From contig CAWVSY010000023.1 in assembly GCA_963933055.1 (NCBI GenBank), positions 1-53,369 on the forward strand: a DNA stretch of 53,369 nt, read 5' to 3'. Position numbers and translations under genes: made by a program. The stretch's first letter is position 1. Each line of letters begins with the position of its first letter. Below the pieces are notes generated by a model. That model saw only the letters and a list, made by a program, of their open reading frames with translations. It searched no databases and was not told the DNA's origin. Source of the DNA: Oleispira sp963933055. GTDB lineage: Bacteria; Pseudomonadota; Gammaproteobacteria; Pseudomonadales; Oceanobacteraceae. Below are positions 16,627 through 25,868 of the stretch, piece after piece.

Positions 16627-17826
16627 GTGCAAATCGTTGCCGATGAGAACATTCCCTTATTAGAACAATTCTTTAGCGAGTTTGGTCAGATTCGCAAAGT
16701 AGTGGGTCGTACCATGACAAGTGAGGATGTTAAGGATGCCGATATTCTTCTGGTGCGTTCGGTAACGAAGGTCAATGAGGCCTTAATTGCCAACAGTTCG
16801 GTGAGGTTTATCGGAACGTGCACCATCGGTACCGACCATATCGATTTGCCTTACCTTGAGACACTGAACGCGCAGCGCTCTGATAATAATGAGCAAAAAT
16901 TGTCTTTTTCTAGTGCGCCTGGCTGTAACGCCGAAGCGGTAGTCGATTATGTGCTGAGTGCGGTGAGCGTTTTGATCGACAAACGCGACCAGGTATTTCA
17001 AGATATTTCGGTTGGAATTATTGGCATTGGTAATGTTGGCTCACGCTTGCGTTTTCGCCTTGAAGCGATGGGGGTGACGGTTATTGCCGTTGATCCGTTT
17101 AAAAGTGAAGAGGAAGTCGGTGCGTTATCAACGCTTGATGAAGCCTTGGCTGCTGATGTCGTGAGTTTGCACATACCGCTTACTTATGAGGAAATCGCAG
17201 GCGAGCATGCTACGTATCATTTGATAAATGAGCAGCGCTTGCAGCAAATGAAGCCGGACGCGTGTTTGATCAATAGCTGTCGTGGTTCGGTGCTTGATAA
17301 TGCCGCGCTGAAAGCACATATGGCAAGCAATGAAGAGTTTGAAAGTATTATTGATGTCTGGGAAGGTGAGCCTAATCTCGATTTAAAATTGATGAATCGT
17401 TGCATGCTGGCTACCCCGCATATTGCAGGTTATTCGTTAGATGGAAAAATGCGCGGTACTGAGCAAATTTATCAGGCTTGTTGCCAAACGTTTGGTCTGC
17501 CTATTCGTAATAAATTAGCGCAACTGCTGCCTGAACCTTCGATTAAAAAAATCAAATTTGGTAGCAGTGTTCCGGTTCATCAAGCTTTGCGAACGGCTAT
17601 TCGTGCGGCTTATGAAATTCGCGTAGACGATGGCATCATGCGTTCAACGTTATTGCGTACCGAAGGCGAGCCAGGTGCGATGCGCATTAAGTTTGATTTA
17701 TTGCGCAAAAATTACCCATTGCGCCGAGATATTTCTACTGTTCGCATTGAAGTACCTAGCAAACGTCAAGATTTACAGCAGGGGTTAGAAGCCGCAGGTT
17801 TTGATGTACGTATTGCTAAGCGCTGA
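16627..17826 (+). CDS. pdxB: Erythronate-4-phosphate dehydrogenase
   Basis: PdxB oxidises 4-phosphoerythronate to 2-oxo-3-hydroxy-4-phosphobutanoate with NAD, the second step of DXP-dependent pyridoxal phosphate synthesis. From the GTG at 16627 the protein has 399 residues and begins VQIVADENIPLLEQFF, matching the usual PdxB N-terminus. The GTG is chosen because AGAGGA lies 7-8 bases upstream. The Rossmann motif GIGNVGSRLR, the catalytic SCRGSVLDNAAL (Arg) and the TPHIAGYS (His) motif are all present, followed by the C-terminal PdxB dimerisation domain. The gene is single, 63 bases before the DyP peroxidase gene, which could share its transcript. Confidence 0.95.
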   Translation: MQIVADENIPLLEQFFSEFGQIRKVVGRTMTSEDVKDADILLVRSVTKVNEALIANSSVRFIGTCTIGTDHIDLPYLETLNAQRSDNNEQKLSFSSAPGCNAEAVVDYVLSAVSVLIDKRDQVFQDISVGIIGIGNVGSRLRFRLEAMGVTVIAVDPFKSEEEVGALSTLDEALAADVVSLHIPLTYEEIAGEHATYHLINEQRLQQMKPDACLINSCRGSVLDNAALKAHMASNEEFESIIDVWEGEPNLDLKLMNRCMLATPHIAGYSLDGKMRGTEQIYQACCQTFGLPIRNKLAQLLPEPSIKKIKFGSSVPVHQALRTAIRAAYEIRVDDGIMRSTLLRTEGEPGAMRIKFDLLRKNYPLRRDISTVRIEVPSKRQDLQQGLEAAGFDVRIAKR

Positions 17827-17889
17827 TGCTGATTTGAATGAATTATTTAGTTCCGAAAGAATGAAAGCATAAGAGGTCTCGATAGAATT

Positions 17890-18834
17890 TTGAATATTGA
17901 AGTTGCACAAAAAGGTGTTTTTGAAAGCACCAGTCGCCATGCTCGTTTATTAGAGTATCGGGTCAAACCTTCTATTGCTGAAGAGCGTGTGAAGGCGGTA
18001 TTAAAAGAGTTAATGGCGTATGTAGAAAACATATTCGATTTGAATTTGAACATAGCATTTGGTTCAGAGTGTTGGGATCGCTTGAACCCAAGTTGGCGTC
18101 CTGATGAACTTGTTTCTTTTCAGACCTTAGGTAAGGGCGAGCTAACCATGCCTGGTACGCAGGCTGATATCTTTGTTTGGTTAAGCAGCCCTGACGCAGA
18201 ATTAATCCCTTTTTCGATGGTCGAAATTTATCAAAAAATGAAGCCGATTGCCGATATTCAATTAGATCTTGAAGGTATAAAAAACAAACAAGAACGCGAC
18301 CTCATTGGCTTTGTTGATGGTACAGAAAATGAAAAAGGGGATGAACGTTTGCCTGTCGCATTGATTCCTGAAGGCAAGCTCGGGGCTGGCGGTAGTTATG
18401 TCTTAAGCCAGCGCTGGAAGCATGACCTTGCGGCATTCAATCATTTGCCTGTGCATGAGCAAGAAAAAGTGGTTGGGCGCACAAAAGAGGAAGATCTTGA
18501 GTTGGAAGGTGACGATCAGCCAGAGAACTCTCACGTGAGCCGTACGGATGCAAAAGTAGATGGGGTTGGCATGAAAATCTATCGCCGCAGCTACCCTTAT
18601 ATGGCCAGTCAGCTGGACGTTGAGGGAATGGCAGGGGAAGACGCTAAACCTGATCATGGTTTGTATTTCTTAGCCCTTGCGTGCGAAATGCAGCGTTTTA
18701 CTGTTCAGCTTGAGCGTATGGTAGGGCTAACGGAAGATGGTATTAGTGATCGACTAATGCAATTTTCTAAAGCGAAAACAGGGTGCTATTGGTTTATGCC
18801 AAGCAAAAAAGATTTGGATGCCCTCGTAAAATAA
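17890..18834 (+). CDS. DyP-type peroxidase (YfeX-like)
   Basis: The 314-residue protein has the DyP signature GFVDGTEN (catalytic Asp in GxxDG), a C-terminal RRSYPY with the distal Arg, and a plausible proximal His in the segment around VSRTDAKVDGVG. DyP peroxidases are heme enzymes that oxidise dyes, lignin-like compounds or porphyrinogens with hydrogen peroxide. There is no Tat signal, so the protein is cytoplasmic, as in the YfeX branch. The start is a TTG at 17890 with AAGAGG 13 bases upstream; this is loosely spaced but no better start is in frame. It follows pdxB by 63 bases and ends before a hairpin shared with the convergent kinase gene. Confidence 0.88.
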   Translation: MNIEVAQKGVFESTSRHARLLEYRVKPSIAEERVKAVLKELMAYVENIFDLNLNIAFGSECWDRLNPSWRPDELVSFQTLGKGELTMPGTQADIFVWLSSPDAELIPFSMVEIYQKMKPIADIQLDLEGIKNKQERDLIGFVDGTENEKGDERLPVALIPEGKLGAGGSYVLSQRWKHDLAAFNHLPVHEQEKVVGRTKEEDLELEGDDQPENSHVSRTDAKVDGVGMKIYRRSYPYMASQLDVEGMAGEDAKPDHGLYFLALACEMQRFTVQLERMVGLTEDGISDRLMQFSKAKTGCYWFMPSKKDLDALVK

Positions 18835-18840
18835 ACGAGC

Positions 18841-18866
18841 GCTAAGCCGCGTTCGCGCGGTTTAGC
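18841..18866. terminator. Hairpin between convergent DyP and kinase genes
   Basis: GCTAAGCCGCG TTCG CGCGGTTTAGC forms an 11-pair stem (one G-U) with a UUCG loop. It includes the stop codon of the minus-strand kinase. There is no clean U tract on the plus strand; on the minus strand a short T-rich run follows. It is probably a terminator, possibly for both genes. Confidence 0.6.
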
Positions 18867-21564
18867 TATTCGTCAGTATATCAATCAGTATTTTTTGGTC
18901 GATGGGTTTGCTTAAAAAGTCATCCATGCCAGACATCAACGCTTTGTTATGCGATTCTTTCATTGAATGCGCACTCACCGCGACAATTTTACTTGCGGGC
19001 ATATTATTATTTTTCTCAAAATCTCGAATGTCCAACGTAGTTTGGTAGCCATCTTTGATGGGCATCTCTATGTCCATAAGAATTAAATCATAGCATTTTT
19101 GTTGTTTGCAAATCAGATCAATCGCTTCTAGTCCATCATTGGCCATGTCGGGTATCACCTTATATTTTTCCAGCATTTTTTTAAGAATCATGCGGTTAAC
19201 GCTATTATCGTCAACGGCCAGCACTTTTAGCCGAGAAAAATCGAGGTGTATTATGGTCTCTTTTGGTCGTTTGTGTTTTGTGATGAATGTCAATGAATCG
19301 CTAGTACTCAGTGCATGACGTATTTTTTGAGGTGTGATAGGCGAGGTGATTTTATGCGTCGCGTCACTGAGTATTGCATGATTGTCTGCAATAAGAATTA
19401 CGTGCTGCTCGGCAATACCTAATGCTAATACTTTTGGTAGGCTCCCTTGATCGCTGATGATGATCATATTATCTCTGGTGGTGAACGGTGTACAATTTAT
19501 TATTGTAATATTCCATTCTTTTAATTGTTCTTTTATTAGCGTCTCTTGGTATTGGTTAGACATAAAAACAGCAACTTTTTTATCATAAATAAACGCGGGT
19601 TTTTTAGCGTCTTCAACCACGGTTACCGTTGCTGTAAACCAGAAGGTAGATCCATTATTCAGCGAGCTGTTGACGCCAATGTCGCCATGCATTAAATGCG
19701 TCAGTTTTTTACTGATCGCAAGGCCTAATCCTGTTCCTCCTTCTGAGCGTGAGCTACTGCCATCAACCTGAACAAAAGGTTGAAAGAGTATGCTTTGCTG
19801 TTCTGGTGTTAATCCGCAGCCACTGTCTTTTACTTCAATATAAATTTGGTCTGGTCTATTTTTTACACATTGTACATGAATAGTTATCTGGCCTTCTGTG
19901 GTGAATTTAAAGGCATTGCTGACAAGATTCAATAAAATCTGCTTGAAGCGAACAGGGTCTGAAATGATTCTTTTGGGTGTGCTTTTATGGATTCTGACAA
20001 ACAATTTTATTTTTTTATCACTGGCAATAATGCTGAAGCAATTAGCGCATTCATTAATCATTTCTTCAACATCAAATTCAACCGATTCTAGCTGTATTTT
20101 TTCTGCTTCAATTTTTGAATAATCAAGAATGTTATTCAAAATATCCAATAATGTTTGTCCTGAATGATTAATCGTATCGATGAATTGTGATTGTTCTTCG
20201 CTGGTCTGGGTATCTTGTAATAGTTGTGCAGAGCCGAGAATGCCGTTCATAGGCGTGCGAATTTCATGGCTTATGGTGGCGATAAATTCATCTTTTAAAC
20301 GATTGCTATTGGCTAGCTGTATGTTGGCTTTTATGAGTGTCTGGCGGGCTTCAGTTTCTATCTTGGCTTTTTCTTGCTTGATTAAATTGATGCGATCGGC
20401 TAATGCGATTGAAAGTAATGTTACTTCAATTGCTGAGCCTATTTGCAGTGTTGTTTGGCTAGCGTATTCAAGAGGTAAAATATTAATCGCACCTAATAAA
20501 CTGACGACACCAGAGATTAAAAAGATGGACCAAGCAATCACAAAGACTTTTGCTGTGCGGTTGTTTTTCGACGCGGCTAGGCAGGCTGTTAATAGTACTA
20601 GGTTGAAAAAAACAAAGGTGCTGCACAGTGCGGCAATAATACCAAGGTCATACGGAGCAAATAATACCAATGGCAGGGTTAGAAATAAGCTGCTGGCGAT
20701 GAGTATTAAGGCTTTATCAAATTTGGGAAATAATGATTGAGTATTTAAAATATTGCGGGCAAAAAGAGAGGCGAAAAATAAAGACAATACCCCTAAGAAT
20801 GGAATGTTAATGTTCGCCCAGGTCGTATAGTTCGGCCAAAAGTATTCGAAGCCATAACCTTGAATACTGGCCTGAAAAACAGTGAATGTGCTGATGTAAC
20901 CAATGTAATAAAGGTAGCTGAGTTCACGAACCGACAAGTAAATAAATAAGTTATACAGCACCATCACAATCATGATGCCGTAATAAATACCCTGCAATCC
21001 TGAGACATAAGCATTGTGTTTGGGAAAGTGTTCGGTGTGCCATAAAAATAACGGCACTTGAAGGCTGTCTTGCGTATTAACATGCAGGTAATAAACATTG
21101 CTTTGTTGTTGCGGCCGCAGTTTAAATACAAAATTTGTTGTATCTAAATCACGTTGCTTAAAAGGTCGGCGATCCCCCGTTTGAATAACGGAATACTCGT
21201 CATGCTTATTTGGATAGTAGAGGTCGACATAATCTAATAGCGGAAAAGGAATTTCGAGCAACCAGGCGCTATTAATCAACTCTTCTGGGAAGTTGAGGCG
21301 AAAGCGTATCCAGTAGCCGGATGAGGTATAGCCTTTGTTGAATGTGTAGTGCGAACCGGGTTGAAATGCACTTTCAGGAAGGTGTTTAACGTTTTCAAAA
21401 GTGAGCTGATTGTCGCGGTCTTCAATCCACTCAATGCTTGGGCCTAGATTTATCTGGCGATCATCCGCGGCAACGATAATGCCCGATTGAGCATGAGTAT
21501 TTATTGCCATCAAGCAGCCGCTTAAAAAAAGGCATAACCGTAGGATCATTGCATTTGCGATCAT
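18862..21564 (-). CDS. 7TMR-DISM hybrid sensor histidine kinase with receiver domain
   Basis: The 900-residue receptor has a signal peptide, a periplasmic 7TMR-DISMED2 domain (about 30-165) and seven membrane helices (about 190-395). HisKA follows with FIATISHEIRTPMNG, then HATPase_c (LLNLVSNAFKFT, DSGCGL, GGTGLGLAIS), a degenerate receiver-like segment (about 655-760), and a C-terminal receiver (LAVDDNSVNRMI, LILMDIEMPIKDG, SKPID). DISMED2 domains often bind carbohydrate or similar ligands outside the membrane. All phosphotransfer residues look intact. The gene starts 18 bases after fbpC in the same direction, so it is probably the last gene of the iron(III) uptake operon. There is no output domain, so a separate phosphotransfer partner is expected. 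Confidence 0.9.
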   Translation of the reverse strand: MIANAMILRLCLFLSGCLMAINTHAQSGIIVAADDRQINLGPSIEWIEDRDNQLTFENVKHLPESAFQPGSHYTFNKGYTSSGYWIRFRLNFPEELINSAWLLEIPFPLLDYVDLYYPNKHDEYSVIQTGDRRPFKQRDLDTTNFVFKLRPQQQSNVYYLHVNTQDSLQVPLFLWHTEHFPKHNAYVSGLQGIYYGIMIVMVLYNLFIYLSVRELSYLYYIGYISTFTVFQASIQGYGFEYFWPNYTTWANINIPFLGVLSLFFASLFARNILNTQSLFPKFDKALILIASSLFLTLPLVLFAPYDLGIIAALCSTFVFFNLVLLTACLAASKNNRTAKVFVIAWSIFLISGVVSLLGAINILPLEYASQTTLQIGSAIEVTLLSIALADRINLIKQEKAKIETEARQTLIKANIQLANSNRLKDEFIATISHEIRTPMNGILGSAQLLQDTQTSEEQSQFIDTINHSGQTLLDILNNILDYSKIEAEKIQLESVEFDVEEMINECANCFSIIASDKKIKLFVRIHKSTPKRIISDPVRFKQILLNLVSNAFKFTTEGQITIHVQCVKNRPDQIYIEVKDSGCGLTPEQQSILFQPFVQVDGSSSRSEGGTGLGLAISKKLTHLMHGDIGVNSSLNNGSTFWFTATVTVVEDAKKPAFIYDKKVAVFMSNQYQETLIKEQLKEWNITIINCTPFTTRDNMIIISDQGSLPKVLALGIAEQHVILIADNHAILSDATHKITSPITPQKIRHALSTSDSLTFITKHKRPKETIIHLDFSRLKVLAVDDNSVNRMILKKMLEKYKVIPDMANDGLEAIDLICKQQKCYDLILMDIEMPIKDGYQTTLDIRDFEKNNNMPASKIVAVSAHSMKESHNKALMSGMDDFLSKPIDQKILIDILTNS

Positions 21565-21582
21565 TGACTTAGCTGTTTTCGG

Positions 21583-22674
21583 TTAGCTTTGCAGCCAGTG
21601 AGGCTGAGAATCGTATTCCAGTGCAATATTATCTCCGATATTAATATCGATGGGTTGTTCTGTTTCCGCTTTCCAAATGATAGAAGTGTTATCACCTTTA
21701 TTCAATTGTATCGCAATTTCGTGCTCGTAGCTGCGGCCAATGTATATGCTATCAAGAAGCTTAATTCCGGTATGTTGCTTACTGAGCTTCATATTTAAGT
21801 ATTGAGGTTTAAATAACCAATAGCCTGAATTATCGATGTCTTTGGGCCATAAATGGGGAACTCTGTCTAAAATCTTTTGGCTGTGACGAAGGCTAGAAAC
21901 ATTGCCAGATTCCATGAAGTTGGCGACATCGCAATTTTTGGGCTGATTATAAACAATAGCAGGCTTATCGAGCTGGGCAATTTCTCCAGCAACCATCACC
22001 GCGGTTTTATCGGCGAAGGCAAAGGCTTCTTCTTTGGCGTGGGTCACAAAAATACAGCTAATATTGTGGTTTTTTAATAAACGTCTCAGGTCAGCCATCA
22101 TGCGGCGTTTCACTTGGCCATCAACGTTTGAGAAAGGTTCGTCCATCAATAACAGTTGAGGTTTAGGTGCTAGCGCTCTGGCAACGGCAATGCGCTGTTG
22201 TTGGCCGCCAGAGAGCTCGTGAGGGTAGCGTTGCTGCATGCCTGAGAGCTCGACCAGCTGTAAGCTTTCTTCGATACGTTGTTTTTTATCGTCTTTGCTT
22301 AATTCGGGTAAACCATAAGCGATGTTTTGCGCGATCGTCATATGCGGAAAGAGCGCGTAATCTTGGAATATAAAGCCAACGCCACGACGTTGAGGGGGAA
22401 TGTCGGTAGCCGCTTCTGATGACAAATCGTCTTTAGAGAATACTGTGCTGGAGAATAAATCAATCTGGCCATGGCGTGGTTTAATTAACCCCGCAATGGC
22501 TTTTAATGCGGTAGTTTTACCACAACCGCTAGGGCCCAATAGGCATAAGATTTCCCCTGCATCTAGGTGAAAACTCAAGTCGTTAAGAATATGACGGCCG
22601 TCAAAAGCGACTTGAATATTACTCATTTCAACCGCTGGTGCAGAGGGGCTTAACGTTGCTGGGCTTGATGCCAT
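21583..22674 (-). CDS. fbpC: Iron(III) ABC transporter ATP-binding protein
   Basis: The 363-residue ATPase has Walker A GPSGCGKTT (about 50-58), signature LSGGQQQR, Walker B LLLMDEPFS and the switch His (FVTHAKEEA), followed by a regulatory C-terminal domain of the TOBE type (about 280-360). It powers the import of ferric iron through FbpB. A 15-base gap to fbpB and an 18-base gap to the downstream kinase show tight operon packing. Confidence 0.9.
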   Translation of the reverse strand: MASSPATLSPSAPAVEMSNIQVAFDGRHILNDLSFHLDAGEILCLLGPSGCGKTTALKAIAGLIKPRHGQIDLFSSTVFSKDDLSSEAATDIPPQRRGVGFIFQDYALFPHMTIAQNIAYGLPELSKDDKKQRIEESLQLVELSGMQQRYPHELSGGQQQRIAVARALAPKPQLLLMDEPFSNVDGQVKRRMMADLRRLLKNHNISCIFVTHAKEEAFAFADKTAVMVAGEIAQLDKPAIVYNQPKNCDVANFMESGNVSSLRHSQKILDRVPHLWPKDIDNSGYWLFKPQYLNMKLSKQHTGIKLLDSIYIGRSYEHEIAIQLNKGDNTSIIWKAETEQPIDINIGDNIALEYDSQPHWLQS

Positions 22675-22689
22675 GTTCTATCGACTCAC

Positions 22690-24360
22690 TTAATGCATTT
22701 TTTGACTGCGCGTTAGCAGTAAAATAGGTAATAAACTAACCACTATGATTAATAGTGCTCCAGAAGCGGCATGCTCTAGCTGTTCGTCTGAAGCAAATTG
22801 GTAAACATAAGTCGCTAGTGTTTCAAAATCAAAAGGCCGTAGCAAGAGTGATGCGGGAAGTTCTTTCACTACTTCAATAAAGACCAGCAAAAAAGCACTG
22901 ATGATGGCCGGTGTCATGATGGGTAAATGAATTTTTCGAAAAGTTTTTAGTCGACCTGCTTTTAGCATGGTTGAAGCGGTATCTAAATTATTCGGCATTT
23001 GTTTGTAGGCGGCTTGCAGACTGCCGTTACTGATGGCAGAGAAGCGAATAACAAAGGCGAGAATTAAAGCAATGCTGGTGCCTGAAAATACTAAGCCTAT
23101 TTTTTCAAATCCTAATCCTTGCGCAAGGGCATTTACCCAAATATCGAGTTGCCCTAGTGGTATTAAAACGCCAATGGCCAAAACGGTGCCTGGAATCGCA
23201 TAGCCTAGGGAAGATAAAGACAGTTTCGCTTGGTTGCTTTTGTTTGGGTTAAAACGCTGTTGGCTATTGAATAGCAAGGCCAATACGCAGGCGATGAGTG
23301 CGGTGATGGCGGCTAAAGTAAAGGTGCTTTGGCTATGGGTGAGAACGATGCTATTGGTATTTTCTGCCCAATAATTTAAAAAATAATGAACTAATGTTAT
23401 CAAAGGAATGGCAAAACCAAGCGCAATGATAGTGCCGCAAAATCCCCAGATAACCGTTGTTTTAGTTGTGCTGGCGGCTACTTTGGAAAGAGGCTGGGCA
23501 TTACGGCTATCAAAATATTTTTGTTTATTGCGACTGGTTTTTTCTAGGCCTACTAAAATCAGTACAAATAATAAGGTTAAGCATGAAATTTTTGCGGCAC
23601 TCGCTAAGCTGCCATACACAAGCCAACTGTCATAAATAGCGGTGGTTAATGTGCTGATGGCAAATAACTGTACCGTGCCATAATCGGCGAGGGATTCCAT
23701 CGCAACTAACGTACAGCCAATGGCGAGTGCAGGTCGTGCAATAGGAAGGTGGATTGTCCAGAAAATCTTACGTTCGCTTGCCCCCATGAGTTGTGCCGCT
23801 TGGATGAGGCTTTGTGAGCGTTGCTCAAAGGCATTGCGTAACAATAAGAAGATATAAGGGTAGAGTGCCAAACCTAGCATCAAGCTTGCGCCCCATAGGC
23901 TTCGAATATCAACAAACCAATAGTCTTGTGGGCTGTTCCAGTTAAATACACTGCGTAGGTTAGATTGAATAGGGCCGGCGTAATCGAGCATGTCGGTATA
24001 TATGTAGGCGGAAATATAAGCCGGTATTGCTAAGGGAAAAATCATCATCCACTGTAAATATTTACGGCCTTTGAACTCATAATGTGCACACCACCATGCT
24101 GGTGCAATTGAAAATACACAGGCGAAAAAAAGTGATCCACCTACAACGAAGAGGCTATTGCTGATGTAATCTGAGAGTACAGTATTGGCAATGTCAGTGA
24201 AGGTTTCATCAATGACTGTCTTTGTAAAAGGTAGGTATTCGGCAATCGATTGGTAAATCAATGCGGCTACAGGCAGCAGCATGATGAAACTGATTAGCGC
24301 CGTCGCTAAAGAAATGGCTCTGGCGCTAATCTGAGGTAAAGCTTTAAAGCGAGTCTTCAT
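22690..24360 (-). CDS. fbpB: Iron(III) ABC transporter permease (two fused membrane domains)
   Basis: The 556-residue protein has about 12 membrane helices in two homologous halves, each with the permease EAA-type loop (first half AQLMGASERKIFWTIHLPIARPA; second half ASTMLKAGRLKTFRKIHLPIMTPA). This is the arrangement of FbpB/SfuB/HitB ferric iron permeases. It lies between fbpA (37 bases upstream) and fbpC. The substrate is inferred from the operon, the Fur box and the binding protein. Confidence 0.9.
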   Translation of the reverse strand: MKTRFKALPQISARAISLATALISFIMLLPVAALIYQSIAEYLPFTKTVIDETFTDIANTVLSDYISNSLFVVGGSLFFACVFSIAPAWWCAHYEFKGRKYLQWMMIFPLAIPAYISAYIYTDMLDYAGPIQSNLRSVFNWNSPQDYWFVDIRSLWGASLMLGLALYPYIFLLLRNAFEQRSQSLIQAAQLMGASERKIFWTIHLPIARPALAIGCTLVAMESLADYGTVQLFAISTLTTAIYDSWLVYGSLASAAKISCLTLLFVLILVGLEKTSRNKQKYFDSRNAQPLSKVAASTTKTTVIWGFCGTIIALGFAIPLITLVHYFLNYWAENTNSIVLTHSQSTFTLAAITALIACVLALLFNSQQRFNPNKSNQAKLSLSSLGYAIPGTVLAIGVLIPLGQLDIWVNALAQGLGFEKIGLVFSGTSIALILAFVIRFSAISNGSLQAAYKQMPNNLDTASTMLKAGRLKTFRKIHLPIMTPAIISAFLLVFIEVVKELPASLLLRPFDFETLATYVYQFASDEQLEHAASGALLIIVVSLLPILLLTRSQKMH

Positions 24361-24397
24361 TAGTGTGAATTGTTAATCTGGCCTATTGATCGGCAGA

Positions 24398-25411
24398 TTA
24401 TAAGTCAAAGTGTACCTTATCGACTAATTTCAACGCGTCTTTTTGGTATTTAGCGATTTCTTCTAGCGGTAGAGGATCGGCTTTGAATGTTCCCCAGCTT
24501 TTCACTAAGTCAGAAACTTTCGCAGAAGGCATGACGGGGTATTCCATATTTAACTCAGCGTATAACGTTTGTGCCTGTTCGCTGGCTAAAAATTCGATCA
24601 GCTTTTGTGCCGCCTGTTTATTCGGTGCGTACTTGGTTAATACCGCACCCGATACGTTGATGTGTGAGCCACGATCTTGCTGGTTCGGGAAGTTAAGATT
24701 AACGGCATTGGCCCATTCAACTTGCTTTGGATCTTGCAGCATTTTTCCTAGGTAGTAACTGTTGCCCAAAGAAACGTCACATAGACCTTCTTTTATCGCT
24801 TTTACTTGGCCACGGTCATTACCTTGAGGTTTACGTGCTAGGTTGCCCTTAACCGCGGTTAGCCATTGTTCGGTAGCCGCTTCGCCGTTATGGGCAATCA
24901 TTGAGGCTATCAACCCTAGGTTGTAAGGGTGTTTGCCGCTGCGTGTGCAGATGCGTCCTTTATATTCAGGCTTTGCAAGATCTTCATAGCGTATGGCACT
25001 TTGATCGCCAGAGCGTTCTTTGGATGAATAGATGTTTCTTACGCGCTGAGTCAGGGCGATCCAGTGATTTTCGGAATCACGGAATTGTGCAGGGATATTC
25101 TCAGCTAAGGCCGTACTAAGTTGATAAGGTTGGCTTAGACCTTGCTCTTTTACTTGCAGCATTTTTGAAAAATTAGACGTTAAAATAACATCGGCTGGAG
25201 ACAGCTCTCCCTCGCGCTTAAGACGTTGAATTAAGCCCTTTTTAGAAAAAACAACTTTCGCTTCAATCCCTGTTTGAGCTGTAAATTTTTCAAGAATGGG
25301 TTGAATAAGAAAAGGTTGGCGGAATGAGTAAATATTTACTTGTTCAGCGTTAGCCTGAAGAGAGATGATGCTCGTGATGGCAAGCATGCAGAGAGTGAGT
25401 ATTGAACGCAT
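24398..25411 (-). CDS. fbpA: Periplasmic iron(III)-binding protein
   Basis: The 337-residue protein has a Sec signal peptide (cleaved near ANAEQ, about 21) and the ferric-binding fold. YSFRQPFLIQPILEKF opens it; the region ICTRSGKHPYNLGLIASMIA and the tyrosine-bearing GNSYYLGKML (the YY ligand pair of FbpA/FutA) are present, followed by SGAVLTKYAPN. It hands ferric iron to FbpBC. It is the first gene of the operon; a Fur box lies 37-55 bases upstream of its start codon, so repression by Fe-Fur is expected. Confidence 0.92.
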   Translation of the reverse strand: MRSILTLCMLAITSIISLQANAEQVNIYSFRQPFLIQPILEKFTAQTGIEAKVVFSKKGLIQRLKREGELSPADVILTSNFSKMLQVKEQGLSQPYQLSTALAENIPAQFRDSENHWIALTQRVRNIYSSKERSGDQSAIRYEDLAKPEYKGRICTRSGKHPYNLGLIASMIAHNGEAATEQWLTAVKGNLARKPQGNDRGQVKAIKEGLCDVSLGNSYYLGKMLQDPKQVEWANAVNLNFPNQQDRGSHINVSGAVLTKYAPNKQAAQKLIEFLASEQAQTLYAELNMEYPVMPSAKVSDLVKSWGTFKADPLPLEEIAKYQKDALKLVDKVHFDL

Positions 25412-25447
25412 TGTGGGCCTACTGGTTGAGTGAAATCAAATATTAAT

Positions 25448-25466
25448 GATAATGATTCCTATTCTA
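25448..25466. promoter_or_regulatory. Fur box upstream of fbpABC
   Basis: Read on the minus strand, the 19 bases match 14 of 19 positions of the E. coli Fur consensus, including the complete half AATCATTATC. The flanking AATATTAATGAT extends the ATAAT pattern. It sits 37-55 bases before the fbpA start codon and overlaps the stop of the upstream hypothetical gene. Repression under iron sufficiency is inferred. Confidence 0.75.
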
Positions 25467-25851
25467 TCAGAAAGTGCTCACGTATCAAGTGCCCAAGGGA
25501 GGTTGAGTCAGCTTGAAGACGCACAAATTCAATTTTTTGGGCTAGGCTGGTGGTTGGATTTTCTTTATCGGCTTGAATGAGGCGAGTGAAGGCTTTACTG
25601 GCCAATACGAATTCATCTACAGATTCTTGTCGATCAATTTCGCTAAAGCGAATGTAGCCCTCTTCTTGTAACCAGATAATGGCACCGAAGGCGGCCAAAT
25701 GTCTGGGGCTGTGCAAACCAAACTCATCGGCTTCATCGGGGCCGCAAATATCTTCAACATACAGAATTTGTTTGGCCGGAAAGGATTTAAAGCCGTGCAG
25801 TAAAATAACTGCACAGTCTTTAAAAAAGTCATCGATATGAACGTCGAGCAT
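25459..25851 (-). CDS. Conserved hypothetical protein, 130 residues
   Basis: The protein is soluble and acidic, without signal peptide. It begins MLDVHIDDFFKDCAVILLHGF and holds the segment YVEDICGPDEADEFGLHSPRHLAAFGAIIWLQEEGYIRF, which looks like a helical fold of winged-helix type but without clear DNA-binding signature. I cannot name a function. It follows alaA by 17 bases and is probably co-transcribed with it. Its stop codon overlaps the Fur box of the next operon. Confidence 0.7.
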   Translation of the reverse strand: MLDVHIDDFFKDCAVILLHGFKSFPAKQILYVEDICGPDEADEFGLHSPRHLAAFGAIIWLQEEGYIRFSEIDRQESVDEFVLASKAFTRLIQADKENPTTSLAQKIEFVRLQADSTSLGHLIREHFLIE

Positions 25852-25868
25852 AAATGCCTATCGCTGCT

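Noticed and set aside
20180..20740. 186-codon frame on the plus strand
   Set aside because: It lies antisense to the membrane region of the hybrid kinase, has no ribosome site or family resemblance, and the minus-strand gene is certain.
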